A DNA stretch of 64,000 bases, from the NCBI RefSeq assembly GCF_023704175.1, contig NZ_CP084530.1, forward strand, positions 2,362,501-2,426,500, written 5' to 3'. The stretch is from Paenibacillus sp. YPG26 (GTDB lineage Bacteria > Bacillota > Bacilli > Paenibacillales > Paenibacillaceae). The notes under the pieces were generated by a model. It did not search any database. It saw only the letters and a list, made by a program, of their open reading frames with translations, and was not told the origin of the DNA. The translations under genes and the position numbers were made by a program. Positions 27,014 to 35,094 of this stretch are shown piece after piece; the stretch's first letter is position 1; the number at the start of each line of letters is the position of its first letter.

Positions 27014-28489
27014 CTAGACTTGAGTGCCCGATCCCTGCTCTTGGGGAATGGTGCTGCGGCGCATGAACAGAGCCAGAATCAGAGCAACCACCGTCAAGAT
27101 CACAGCTCCCCAGAAAGCGCTGTGCACGCCGGCCGTCATAGCGTCCGGTATGTGTTTCGGGTTGAGTGGATCCTGAACCCCGCTTAAATAGCGCGTCTGC
27201 CCAGAGGTCATGATGCTGATGAACAGTGCCGTACCTACGGCCCCGGCAACCTGCTGAATCGTATTCATGATAGCGGTCCCGTGTGGATACAGATTACGTG
27301 GCAGCTGATTGAGCCCTGTAGTCTGTGCAGGCATAATTACCATAGACAGGCCAATCATCAGGACAGAGTGAAGAATAATAATCACGAACACTTCCGTTGT
27401 AGTCGTTACTCTCGTGAACATCCATAGAGAGATCAGCATAATTACAATGCCCGGAATCACCAGGGCTCTAGGTCCGAATTTATCAAATAATCGTCCCGTA
27501 ATCGGTGACATAAGTCCGTTAATAATTCCGCCAGGAAGCAGAATAAGGCCAACGGTGAAGGCTGTCAGAGCCAACCCTGTAAGCATGAACATAGGCAGAA
27601 GTGTCAGGGTTGAGAACAACGTCATCATCAGAATCACCATGAGAATGACGGCCAGGGAGAACATTGGATACTTGAAAGCCCGCATATCCAGTACAGGCTC
27701 GGTAAGCTTGATCTGACGAAGAACGAACAACAGCAGGCCAATGAAGCCAGCGATCAGGCATGTAATAACCAGCGGACTGGACCAGCCTACGAGCGGGTCG
27801 CCTGCACTGCTGAAGCCGTATACGATGCCGCCAAAGCCAATGGTGGAGAGCAGAATGGACAAGATATCAACCTTTGGACGTGTAACTTCAGATACGTTCC
27901 GTAGATAGATCACCGCGAACACAATCGAGAATAACGCGAGCGGCAGAACGGAGAAGAACAGCCAGCGCCAGTGCAAGGAATCCAGAATGATTCCGGCAAG
28001 CGTTGGGCCAATGGCAGGAGCGAACATAATAACCAGGCCGATTGAACCCATGGCTGCGCCGCGCTTCTCTGGAGGGTAGATGGTCAAGATCGTATTCATC
28101 ATCACAGGCAGCAGCAGACCTGTCCCAAGCGCCTGCACGAGACGGGCGATCAGCAGGATGGTGAAGTTAGGTGACAAGCCGGCAATCACGGTTCCCGCGA
28201 AGAACAGAACCATTGCACTAATGAAGATCTGCCTGGTTGTGAACCACTGAATCAATAATGCGGTTACCGGGACCAGGATCCCGATCAGCAGCATATAACC
28301 GGTAGTCAGCCACTGAATTGTAGAGTATGACACCTGCAGATCCTGCATCAGATCTGTAAGGGCAACGCCGAGCAAAGTCTCATTAAGCAAGGCCAGAAAT
28401 GCCCCGATCATGAGAGATATAACTATGGGGAGACGCTTAATCTCACCTACGGGTGCGGCGGCCCCCGATGTGGTACTTGCTGTGTTCAT
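27014..28489 (-). CDS. DHA2-family (EmrB/QacA) drug efflux MFS transporter
   Basis: Fourteen-helix proton-drug antiporter of 491 residues. Seen in the sequence: an early NETLLGVALTDLMQDLQVSYSTIQWLTTGYML-type first-helix region (split here for brevity), a GTGLLLPVMMNTI stretch near residue 122-134, and motif C GPTLAGIILDSLHWRW near 159-174. It is closest to the LmrB/MdeA-like pumps that export lincomycin, puromycin or similar compounds in Bacillota. AAGGAGG sits seven bases before the ATG. A TetR gene follows and twin operators overlie the promoter. Confidence 0.92.
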   Translation of the reverse strand: MNTASTTSGAAAPVGEIKRLPIVISLMIGAFLALLNETLLGVALTDLMQDLQVSYSTIQWLTTGYMLLIGILVPVTALLIQWFTTRQIFISAMVLFFAGTVIAGLSPNFTILLIARLVQALGTGLLLPVMMNTILTIYPPEKRGAAMGSIGLVIMFAPAIGPTLAGIILDSLHWRWLFFSVLPLALFSIVFAVIYLRNVSEVTRPKVDILSILLSTIGFGGIVYGFSSAGDPLVGWSSPLVITCLIAGFIGLLLFVLRQIKLTEPVLDMRAFKYPMFSLAVILMVILMMTLFSTLTLLPMFMLTGLALTAFTVGLILLPGGIINGLMSPITGRLFDKFGPRALVIPGIVIMLISLWMFTRVTTTTEVFVIIILHSVLMIGLSMVIMPAQTTGLNQLPRNLYPHGTAIMNTIQQVAGAVGTALFISIMTSGQTRYLSGVQDPLNPKHIPDAMTAGVHSAFWGAVILTVVALILALFMRRSTIPQEQGSGTQV

Positions 28490-28598
28490 TGTAAATCCTC
28501 CTTAATATGTATCTCTATCTTTCAGTACTGCACAGTATAGTCTTTCTGCATGAAAATCTCCGTTCTCCGCTCTCCCCTCATCTGAACAAATGAATAAC

Positions 28599-28651
28599 GC
28601 GGACAATTGTCCGCATGTTGTATATTAGCAGACAATTGTCCGCTCAGTCAA
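28599..28651 (-). promoter_or_regulatory. Pump promoter with twin TetR-type operators
   Basis: On the minus strand TTGACT (28646-28651) and TAATAT (28622-28627) are 18 bases apart. The spacer is filled by a 16-bp dyad with one mismatched pair (28628-28643), and a perfect palindrome GCGGACAATTGTCCGC (28599-28614) covers the likely transcription start. The dyads share the core GACAATTGTC, and their centres are 29 bases apart. Binding would block RNA polymerase. Confidence 0.8.
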
Positions 28652-28704
28652 TGTAAACAATAATTATATTTATTTTCATCCTTGTGGACTTATATACAAA
28701 AAAA

Positions 28705-28734
28705 GAACCGCTCCCCATGACAAGGGAAGGGTTC
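28705..28734 (-). terminator. Terminator of the Gfo/Idh/MocA gene
   Basis: On the minus strand GAACC and GGTTC form the base of a hairpin with an inner CCC/GGG pair, followed by eight T residues. It lies 38 bases past the stop codon. Confidence 0.75.
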
Positions 28735-28771
28735 ATATGATTTATAGTCTTCGAACAGCCACATGCTAATC

Positions 28772-29695
28772 TTAATCCAAGAGCTTGGCACCTCGGGCTT
28801 CAAGTTCCCGCAACAGCTCTTCGCACAGTGCATGCGTCGCCAGCGCATCTCTGGCTGAAGGTGAGGGGCTCCTTCCATTTCTTACCGCAGTTAGAAATTC
28901 TTCAATAACCTGTTCAAAACCTCTTCTGTAGAGATTTGGATCCCAACCCTTGAAACGGATATGCTTCTCCTCCCCATCCTGATAATGAATAGTCGAATTC
29001 AAATCCTGGACCCGCCACTTGTTCCCTGAACTCATGACTTCAAGTATCTCTTCATTAGAACCGTTATCCCTGTTCATCACTCCAGTGCAGCTGAAGCCCT
29101 GGCCGTCGAGATGCAGCATTACATGATACAGCTGTCCTTCCTCGATACGGGCCGAGACTCGGGTCTCTGTAATCTCCCCGGGTGCCAAGAACCGAAGCGT
29201 ATCTACTACGTGGATGAAGTCATCCAGCACGAACCGGCGGGCAATGTCAGGGTGATGGAGACGGTTTTTCTGCAACATGACAAGCCGCCGCTCTTTCACT
29301 TCCTTCAGCCCGGCGTACATTGGGGCAAATCTGCGGTTGAAGCCAACCATCAGAATAAGCCCCTTCTGTTCAGCCAGCTCCACAATTCGTCGGGATTCTT
29401 CCAGAGAGTAGGCAATGGGCTTATCCACATAGACATGGATTCCGGCCTGTAGAAGCTGCTCTACAACAGCGGGATGTGATTCAGTTGAGGTATGCACAAA
29501 TGCCCCCTCTACACCAAGAGCAACTAGCTCCTCCACGGTCCTGACATGTTCCTTGATCCTGTATTTGGTACTCAGTCGATTCAATGTCTGCGGGTTACGG
29601 GTGCAAAAAACCAATTCTACGTCCTCCCGCGCAGTAATCACCGGCAGATAAGCCTTCTGAGCAATACTGCCCAGACCAATAATACCTATTCTCAA
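28772..29695 (-). CDS. Gfo/Idh/MocA-family oxidoreductase
   Basis: NAD(P)-dependent sugar or polyol dehydrogenase-like protein of 307 residues. The Rossmann motif GLGSIAQKAYLP begins at residue 7; the family EKP-type motif reads DKPIAYSLEESRRIVELAE (near 90-108), with Lys91 in the position of the conserved catalytic lysine, and GFNRRFAPMY follows near 119. The C-terminal half is the beta-sheet substrate domain. The gene stands alone between the DHA2 pump and the secreted propeller genes, so its substrate cannot be guessed. Confidence 0.88.
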   Translation of the reverse strand: MRIGIIGLGSIAQKAYLPVITAREDVELVFCTRNPQTLNRLSTKYRIKEHVRTVEELVALGVEGAFVHTSTESHPAVVEQLLQAGIHVYVDKPIAYSLEESRRIVELAEQKGLILMVGFNRRFAPMYAGLKEVKERRLVMLQKNRLHHPDIARRFVLDDFIHVVDTLRFLAPGEITETRVSARIEEGQLYHVMLHLDGQGFSCTGVMNRDNGSNEEILEVMSSGNKWRVQDLNSTIHYQDGEEKHIRFKGWDPNLYRRGFEQVIEEFLTAVRNGRSPSPSARDALATHALCEELLRELEARGAKLLD

Positions 29696-30039
29696 ATGTA
29701 TACGCCTCCATTGTCTAATATAAATCCTATTTTATATGATTCTACCCCTTCTCTAAAGTGTATTTACTTAGTAGATGTGTCCCGTTAGAAATAAATTACG
29801 TCGATACAGTTGCGATAATCTCCAAGCCAATCCTATTCTTGATTCTTTAGAACCATATGATGAAGATTGACATCTAGAAAAAAGTCCCATTATCCCGATT
29901 ATATGAGTCTCCTATCTTCCATAATTTATGAGTATTGTGGGATACCCAAATAAAATCACTTCCTTAATAATGGATAAATAGGAGTCATCCATCCATCATT
30001 TAACAGACATTTTAAAATATCCGGGAGGAGTGTCAAAAT
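29696..30039. other. Intergenic stretch upstream of the propeller genes
   Basis: About 345 AT-rich bases between divergent genes. A perfect TTGACA is at 29877-29882, but the hexamer 17 bases away (TTATCC) is a poor -10. An ATATAAA/TTTATAT dyad lies near 29717-29737, close to the oxidoreductase start. The ribosome site of the next gene (GGGAGGAG) is at the right end. I see no small gene or RNA. Confidence 0.4.
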
Positions 30040-31815
30040 TTGTTTCATACTATAGTCCGTAAATCTGCTTATCTTATTACTAGTCTTGCCGTTGTCTCGG
30101 GGATTATCGCCAGCCCCGGCCTAGCCGCCGATTCCGAACAGAAACCGCCAGTTATAGAGTGGTCTCATGCATATGGAAAAGGACAGCTGTCTGTCAATGG
30201 ACGCAGTGTGACACCTACTCCTGATGGCGGCTATATCGTAGCCGGAGAATTCACTGGAATCGATTCTTCCAGCTACGGGATTACTAAGGCCTACATTCTT
30301 AAGGTTAACGCCTCCGGTCAGAAGGAATGGGAGCAGAAAGTTGATCATAAAGGCGCGGAATATAACTATGCACACAAAGCCGTTCCTACTAAAGACGGTG
30401 GATATATTGTAAGTGGTGCAACGAAGAGTTATGAAGGCAAGCCTCACAATGTGGTCTATCTAGTTAAACTGGATGCCACAGGCAATGTTGTATGGGAGAA
30501 GGAATACGGGGATGGATACACCAACCAGTACGGAGAATCCGTTGTGGAGAGTGAGGATGGCGGATTTGTGGTAACCGGTTACAGTGTTACTTCTTCCGGC
30601 GAAGCGCCGGCCTATGTGCTTAAGACAGATGCACAAGGGAACAAGCTGTGGTACAAGAAGTTCCGATACGATGATAATCAATACTTCAATGATCTCATTG
30701 CTACCCCCGACGGCGGTACGATTAACGTAGGCACCATCAACACCATGTTTGGTCCAGGCACTAATGATGCTTCTGTGGCAACCAAACTGGATGCGAATGG
30801 TGAGGAAGTATGGGTTAAGAAATACGTTCAGTCTGGCTCCAAAAGGTCGGCGTTCTCCATTATATCCACGGACGAAGGAGATTATATTATTGCAAGCAGA
30901 ACCCGTGATGACAAGAATATACTGACCAGGATTGCCGCTAATGGCGAGGTAATCTGGGAGAAGACCTATGATCCTACACCAGACCGTGAGCTCTTCACTC
31001 AAGTCGTCCGTACTCAAGACGGATATGCTCTGCTCGGTGAGAATCAGCAAGGCACCTACCCTGATGATCAAAGTCAATTCGAAGTATTGAAGGTTGATAA
31101 GAATGGCGAGGTTAAGGATCATGTACTCTTCGGTGAACCGAACCTGTATAGCATTGGCCGGGGTACGGCTTCCCCAGACGGCGGATTGGTACTTACCGGT
31201 CAAGCCAACCAAGGTGAAGATTATTATCTACAGCTAACTAAGCTTGCTGCCAAGGAAGCCGCTGAACCCACTGTAACCGAAATCGCATTCTCGGACAGCA
31301 CCAAGACGATTGAAGTAGGCAAAAATACAGCTGTTACACTGAATGCTCTGTATTCAGACGGTACAAAAGCTGGAGTTTCTGATTCGGTTACCTACACTTC
31401 TGAGGATGAGAGCATCGCTTCCGTGGACGGAACAGGCCTGATCACCGGGAATAAGCCCGGCAGCACTACCATCACTGCAGATTACAAAGGGCTAAATGCA
31501 CACCTTCAAGTCAATATCACAGCTGCCGGAGAACCCGGATCAGCGGACGGGATCTTCTATCTGGATTCTGACGAATATTCCTTAACCGCAGGCACTTCCC
31601 TCGATACTATCGCTGTCTTCAAGGACAAGAATGGTCAAGTCCATAATGTTACGAAGCAAGCTGTCTTCAAAAGCGAGAATCCTAAGGTTGCCGAATACGA
31701 CAAGGACGGCAATATCATCGGCGTGCATGCGGGTATCACCCATGTCATAGCGGAATATAACGGTCAGACCTACAAAGCTTTGGTTCAAGTTGTTCGTGCC
31801 TATGTGCCGAGATAA
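30040..31815 (+). CDS. Secreted seven-bladed propeller protein with two Ig-like modules
   Basis: Exported protein of 591 residues. A signal peptide (about 1-30, ending SPGLAA) is followed by seven copies of a blade motif of the DGGYIVAG type: DGGYIVAG, DGGYIVSG, DGGFVVTG, DGGTINVG, EGDYIIAS, QDGYALLG and DGGLVLTG, covering about residues 37-405. Each is followed by a LKxDxxGxxxW strand. Next come a Big_2-type Ig-like domain (about 409-490; SEDESIASVDGTG and ITGNKPGSTTI) and a C-terminal module (about 505-591) that begins FYLDSDEYS. No sortase or lipobox signal is present. The TTG start follows GGAGGAGTGTCAAAAT. It is paralogous to the next gene. Function is unknown; surface or matrix binding is a guess. 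Confidence 0.85.
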   Translation: MFHTIVRKSAYLITSLAVVSGIIASPGLAADSEQKPPVIEWSHAYGKGQLSVNGRSVTPTPDGGYIVAGEFTGIDSSSYGITKAYILKVNASGQKEWEQKVDHKGAEYNYAHKAVPTKDGGYIVSGATKSYEGKPHNVVYLVKLDATGNVVWEKEYGDGYTNQYGESVVESEDGGFVVTGYSVTSSGEAPAYVLKTDAQGNKLWYKKFRYDDNQYFNDLIATPDGGTINVGTINTMFGPGTNDASVATKLDANGEEVWVKKYVQSGSKRSAFSIISTDEGDYIIASRTRDDKNILTRIAANGEVIWEKTYDPTPDRELFTQVVRTQDGYALLGENQQGTYPDDQSQFEVLKVDKNGEVKDHVLFGEPNLYSIGRGTASPDGGLVLTGQANQGEDYYLQLTKLAAKEAAEPTVTEIAFSDSTKTIEVGKNTAVTLNALYSDGTKAGVSDSVTYTSEDESIASVDGTGLITGNKPGSTTITADYKGLNAHLQVNITAAGEPGSADGIFYLDSDEYSLTAGTSLDTIAVFKDKNGQVHNVTKQAVFKSENPKVAEYDKDGNIIGVHAGITHVIAEYNGQTYKALVQVVRAYVPR

Positions 31816-31820
31816 CCAAG

Positions 31821-31844
31821 AGAGCCATCCTTAGGGATGGCTCT
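31821..31844 (+). terminator. Terminator between the two propeller genes
   Basis: AGAGCCATCC pairs with GGATGGCTCT around a four-base loop, 5 bases past the stop codon, followed by TTTATTTT. Confidence 0.8.
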
Positions 31845-31956
31845 TTATTTTAGAAATGAGCCAGTAACTCTCCATCTTCAACCAAGTTAATAACTTCCGT
31901 TCAATTACATACCAGACCCAGCACAATGCAGTATATTTTGAGAGGAGTGTCCATGT

Positions 31957-34812
31957 TTGTTAAGATCTATTATTCGTGTAACCCGTTATACCCTTGTAGG
32001 CCTCGCCTTCGCGTCAGGTATCTTCGCAAGTCAAACTCATGCAGCAGCCGAGTCCCGGCAGCCGGTAATTGAGTGGTCTCATCAGTATGCCAAGGATCAG
32101 CAATTCTCAGATGCCAGCAGCATTGTCCCTACCTCGGATGGAGGTTACATTACAGCCGGCAGACAGGATAATGGTGATGATAACCAGGCTTATGTTATGA
32201 AGCTGGACTCAAATGGTAAAGTCCAATGGGAGCAAAAAATTCAGCTGGAATCCTCTAAATATACCGAAGCCCTGAAAGCTGCTGAGACCCGTAACGGGGA
32301 ATTTGTCGTCAGCGGCACGACGGACAAAGGACCGTATGATGTGATTTTTCTGGCTAAGCTCGGTACTCAAGGAACTGTGCAATGGCAGAAGGAGTACGAC
32401 CACGGTATTCATGAGAACGGAAATGCCGTGTCTGAGACCAAAGACGGCGGATTTGTGGTAACCGGTTATACCAATTCTGATTCTGGCGGAACTCCTGCCT
32501 TTGTGCTAAAGACTGATGCCAAGGGACAAGAAGTATGGCATAACACCTACCCTTTTGGCAGCAATCAATATTTTAATGATATCATCGCTACCCCGGATGG
32601 GGGTTCGGTTGCTGTGGGTACCATTGATCGTAGAAATGATAGCCGTGACATACTCGGAGCTGTCGTAGTTAAACTGAATGCGAGCGGTAAAAAAGTCTGG
32701 AGCCGGACGCTCATCACAAAGGATTCCGGACGCAGCGCCTCTTCTGTCATTCCTTCGGGAGATGGCGGATATGTGGTCGCAAGCAGAAGCTGGACTGGCA
32801 TTAACTACCTGACCAAGATAGGAGCAGATGGGAAAGTATCCTGGGAAAAGACTTATTCCGCTGCCCCCGACCGGGAACTCTTAAAGCAAGTGGTCAAGAT
32901 TGATCAAGGTTATGCGCTGCTTGGAGAGTATCTGAAAAGAGACAATTCTGATCATTATAAACATTATGAATTGTTGAAGGTTGACGCTCAGGGAGAAGCT
33001 GTGGACCGGATTATATTCAGCAGCAAAAATTACGAGGTCTTCTCGGCCGGAACTACATCACCAGATGGCGGATTTATTGTATCAGGACAGGCTAAAACGA
33101 ATAATAAGTATATTTTGCAGCTAACCAAGCTTGCCGGACAAGACCATCCAGTAGATCCAACGGTGACTGAAATTTATTATACAGATTCAAGCAAGCAGAT
33201 AACTGTGGGTGAATCTACATCTGCCACCGTGAATGCGCGTTATTCGAATGGTACTGAGGCTAGAGTCACAGACTCCCTAACTTTCACCTCAGAGGATGAG
33301 AATATAGCTGCCGTAGACTCAAATGGATTGATTACCGGGATTAATCCGGGCAATACCATGATTGAGGCAGTCTATCAGGGGTACAGCACACAGTTAAACG
33401 TACAAGTATCCAAAGCTCCAGACAGCGGAGGCTCTGGTGAGTGGTCCTACCAGTATGGCAAGGATCAGCTGTCCACCAACGGCAGCAGCATTGCCCCTTC
33501 CTCAGATGGAGGCTACATTATAACGGGAGATACCCGAGATCAGGACGGGGACACCAAAGCTTATATACTAAAGGCCAACTCCTCTGGAGGCATACAATGG
33601 CAGCAAAAGCTTCAGCATGGAGAGTACTCGCAAGCTAAAAAAGCTGTGCAGACCAAAGACGGCGGATTCATAATCAGCGGATCTTTTAGCAGTCAAGACG
33701 GAAGACCTCATAATGCCATATTCCTGGCCAAGCTCTCAGCTCAAGGTATTGTTGAATGGGATCGGGAATTTGATAATGGCTCAAATGTGAACGGGGATTC
33801 TGTAGCTGAGACGGAAGACGGCGGATTCGTTGTAACCGGTTATACCCTCTCCGCTTCGGGCGAGGATTCTGCTTACGTGCTTAAGACGGATGCCCAGGGA
33901 CAGCAGTTATGGTTCAAATGGTTCCGATTCGGCAGCAATCAACACTATAATGACATCATCGCAACCCCAGACGGCGGAGCTATCGCGGTCGGTACCCTTG
34001 ATACCATTATTGGCGGCACGGAAGATGACGGCGCTCTAGTTACTAAATTGAACAATGCCGGTGAGGAAGTATGGACCAAGAAATTCGTTCATGCGAACTC
34101 GGGCCGCAACGGTTACTCCATCATTTCTTCGGAGGACGGTGGTTATGTAATTGCCAGTAACGCCGGGAATGATGGCGATTCCATTAACTATCTAACCAAA
34201 ATTGATAACTCTGGCGAAGTGATCTGGGAGAAGAACTACGATCCCACCTCAGATCTGGATATCTACACCACCCTCAGCAGAACGGAACAAGGTTATGCTC
34301 TGATCGGGAACACCCGGAAGGGAGAGTATCCGGATTACGAGAGCCAATTCGAAGTCCTTCAAGTCGATAACAATGGGGAGATGGTGAACAATACTGTGCT
34401 TCCTGGGATGAACTTGTACGGTTCCGGCAGGGGAACCGCCGCAGCAGACGGCGGATTTGTGCTGATGGGAACCGTTCCTGTTAACGAGAAATACTTGTTA
34501 CAGTTGATCAAATTACCAAGACAGAATCAGACGCCGGTGGAAGGCAGCTTCTACCTGGACTCGGATGAATATTCCATTACCGCCGGAGATACCATTGATA
34601 CTATTGCGCTGCTGAGAGATAAAGACGGTATGATTCATAATGTTACGAAGAATGCCATATTTAAGAGTGAGAATCCTCAAGTGGTACAGTATGACGCCGA
34701 AGGGAACATCACGGGCCTGAAGGCGGGAATCACAACGATCACGGCCGAATATCAGGGTCAGACTTACCGGGCACAGGTGCAGGTGGTTCGTGCCTCTGTT
34801 CCAAAGTCATAA
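31957..34812 (+). CDS. Secreted tandem double-propeller protein with Ig-like modules
   Basis: Exported protein of 951 residues, a longer paralogue of the preceding product. After a signal peptide (about 1-30) come a first seven-blade propeller (about 36-400; blades DGGYITAG to DGGFIVSG), a Big_2 domain (about 402-488), a second seven-blade propeller (about 494-858; DGGYIITG to DGGFVLMG) and the C-terminal module starting FYLDSDEYS (about 862-951). The second propeller is very like the single propeller of the 591-residue protein, which shows a propeller-plus-Ig duplication. The start is a TTG after GAGGAGTGTCC, the same arrangement as in the neighbour; the nearby ATG at 31952 is out of frame. 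Function is unknown. Confidence 0.85.
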   Translation: MLRSIIRVTRYTLVGLAFASGIFASQTHAAAESRQPVIEWSHQYAKDQQFSDASSIVPTSDGGYITAGRQDNGDDNQAYVMKLDSNGKVQWEQKIQLESSKYTEALKAAETRNGEFVVSGTTDKGPYDVIFLAKLGTQGTVQWQKEYDHGIHENGNAVSETKDGGFVVTGYTNSDSGGTPAFVLKTDAKGQEVWHNTYPFGSNQYFNDIIATPDGGSVAVGTIDRRNDSRDILGAVVVKLNASGKKVWSRTLITKDSGRSASSVIPSGDGGYVVASRSWTGINYLTKIGADGKVSWEKTYSAAPDRELLKQVVKIDQGYALLGEYLKRDNSDHYKHYELLKVDAQGEAVDRIIFSSKNYEVFSAGTTSPDGGFIVSGQAKTNNKYILQLTKLAGQDHPVDPTVTEIYYTDSSKQITVGESTSATVNARYSNGTEARVTDSLTFTSEDENIAAVDSNGLITGINPGNTMIEAVYQGYSTQLNVQVSKAPDSGGSGEWSYQYGKDQLSTNGSSIAPSSDGGYIITGDTRDQDGDTKAYILKANSSGGIQWQQKLQHGEYSQAKKAVQTKDGGFIISGSFSSQDGRPHNAIFLAKLSAQGIVEWDREFDNGSNVNGDSVAETEDGGFVVTGYTLSASGEDSAYVLKTDAQGQQLWFKWFRFGSNQHYNDIIATPDGGAIAVGTLDTIIGGTEDDGALVTKLNNAGEEVWTKKFVHANSGRNGYSIISSEDGGYVIASNAGNDGDSINYLTKIDNSGEVIWEKNYDPTSDLDIYTTLSRTEQGYALIGNTRKGEYPDYESQFEVLQVDNNGEMVNNTVLPGMNLYGSGRGTAAADGGFVLMGTVPVNEKYLLQLIKLPRQNQTPVEGSFYLDSDEYSITAGDTIDTIALLRDKDGMIHNVTKNAIFKSENPQVVQYDAEGNITGLKAGITTITAEYQGQTYRAQVQVVRASVPKS

Positions 34813-34856
34813 AGGAAGACAAGCTCTATAAGATATCATTGTTAAAATATTTAGTT

Positions 34857-35012
34857 GGGGTACATCCGTAACTACAGGAAATGCTTGGACTTTCGGCCGC
34901 TGTTATCTCCAGATTTCTTGATTCAAACCTCCCTGGAGAGGTAGAAATATGGAGATAAAGGCGGTCGCTTTCGCTCCTACAGTTCCAAGCTTCCCCTCCG
35001 TTCCTATCCCCC
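34857..35012. repeat. REP-like long imperfect inverted repeat
   Basis: The two arms meet near 34930. The best-paired parts are 34897-34918 and 34943-34964, which match at 19 of 22 positions. A tip stem ACCTC/GAGGT and outer pairing (GGGG at 34857 with CCCC near 35012, GGAA-GCTTGGA in both arms) extend it to about 156 bases. It encodes nothing convincing. It resembles a dispersed palindromic intergenic element rather than a terminator. Copy number cannot be judged from one window. Confidence 0.6.
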
Positions 35013-35063
35013 ATATGCCATTTTACAAAGCTCATCTTCTATTGCGGGAGATAGACAAAGACA

Positions 35064-35090
35064 AGGCCCTGTCCAATTCGGACAGGGCCT
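35064..35090 (-). terminator. Terminator of the second oligo-1,6-glucosidase gene
   Basis: AGGCCCTGTCC pairs with GGACAGGGCCT around a five-base loop, 4 bases from the stop codon. The minus-strand tail is TGTCTTTGTCT. Confidence 0.7.
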
Positions 35091-35094
35091 CTTG

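Noticed and set aside
30460..31212. 250-codon minus-strand frame
   Set aside because: Antisense to the propeller-coding repeats; the open frame is a by-product of repeated codons.
30100..34800. Regularly spaced DGG-encoding DNA repeats as a CRISPR array
   Set aside because: The repeats are in one coding frame, differ in sequence and spacing, and encode propeller blades.
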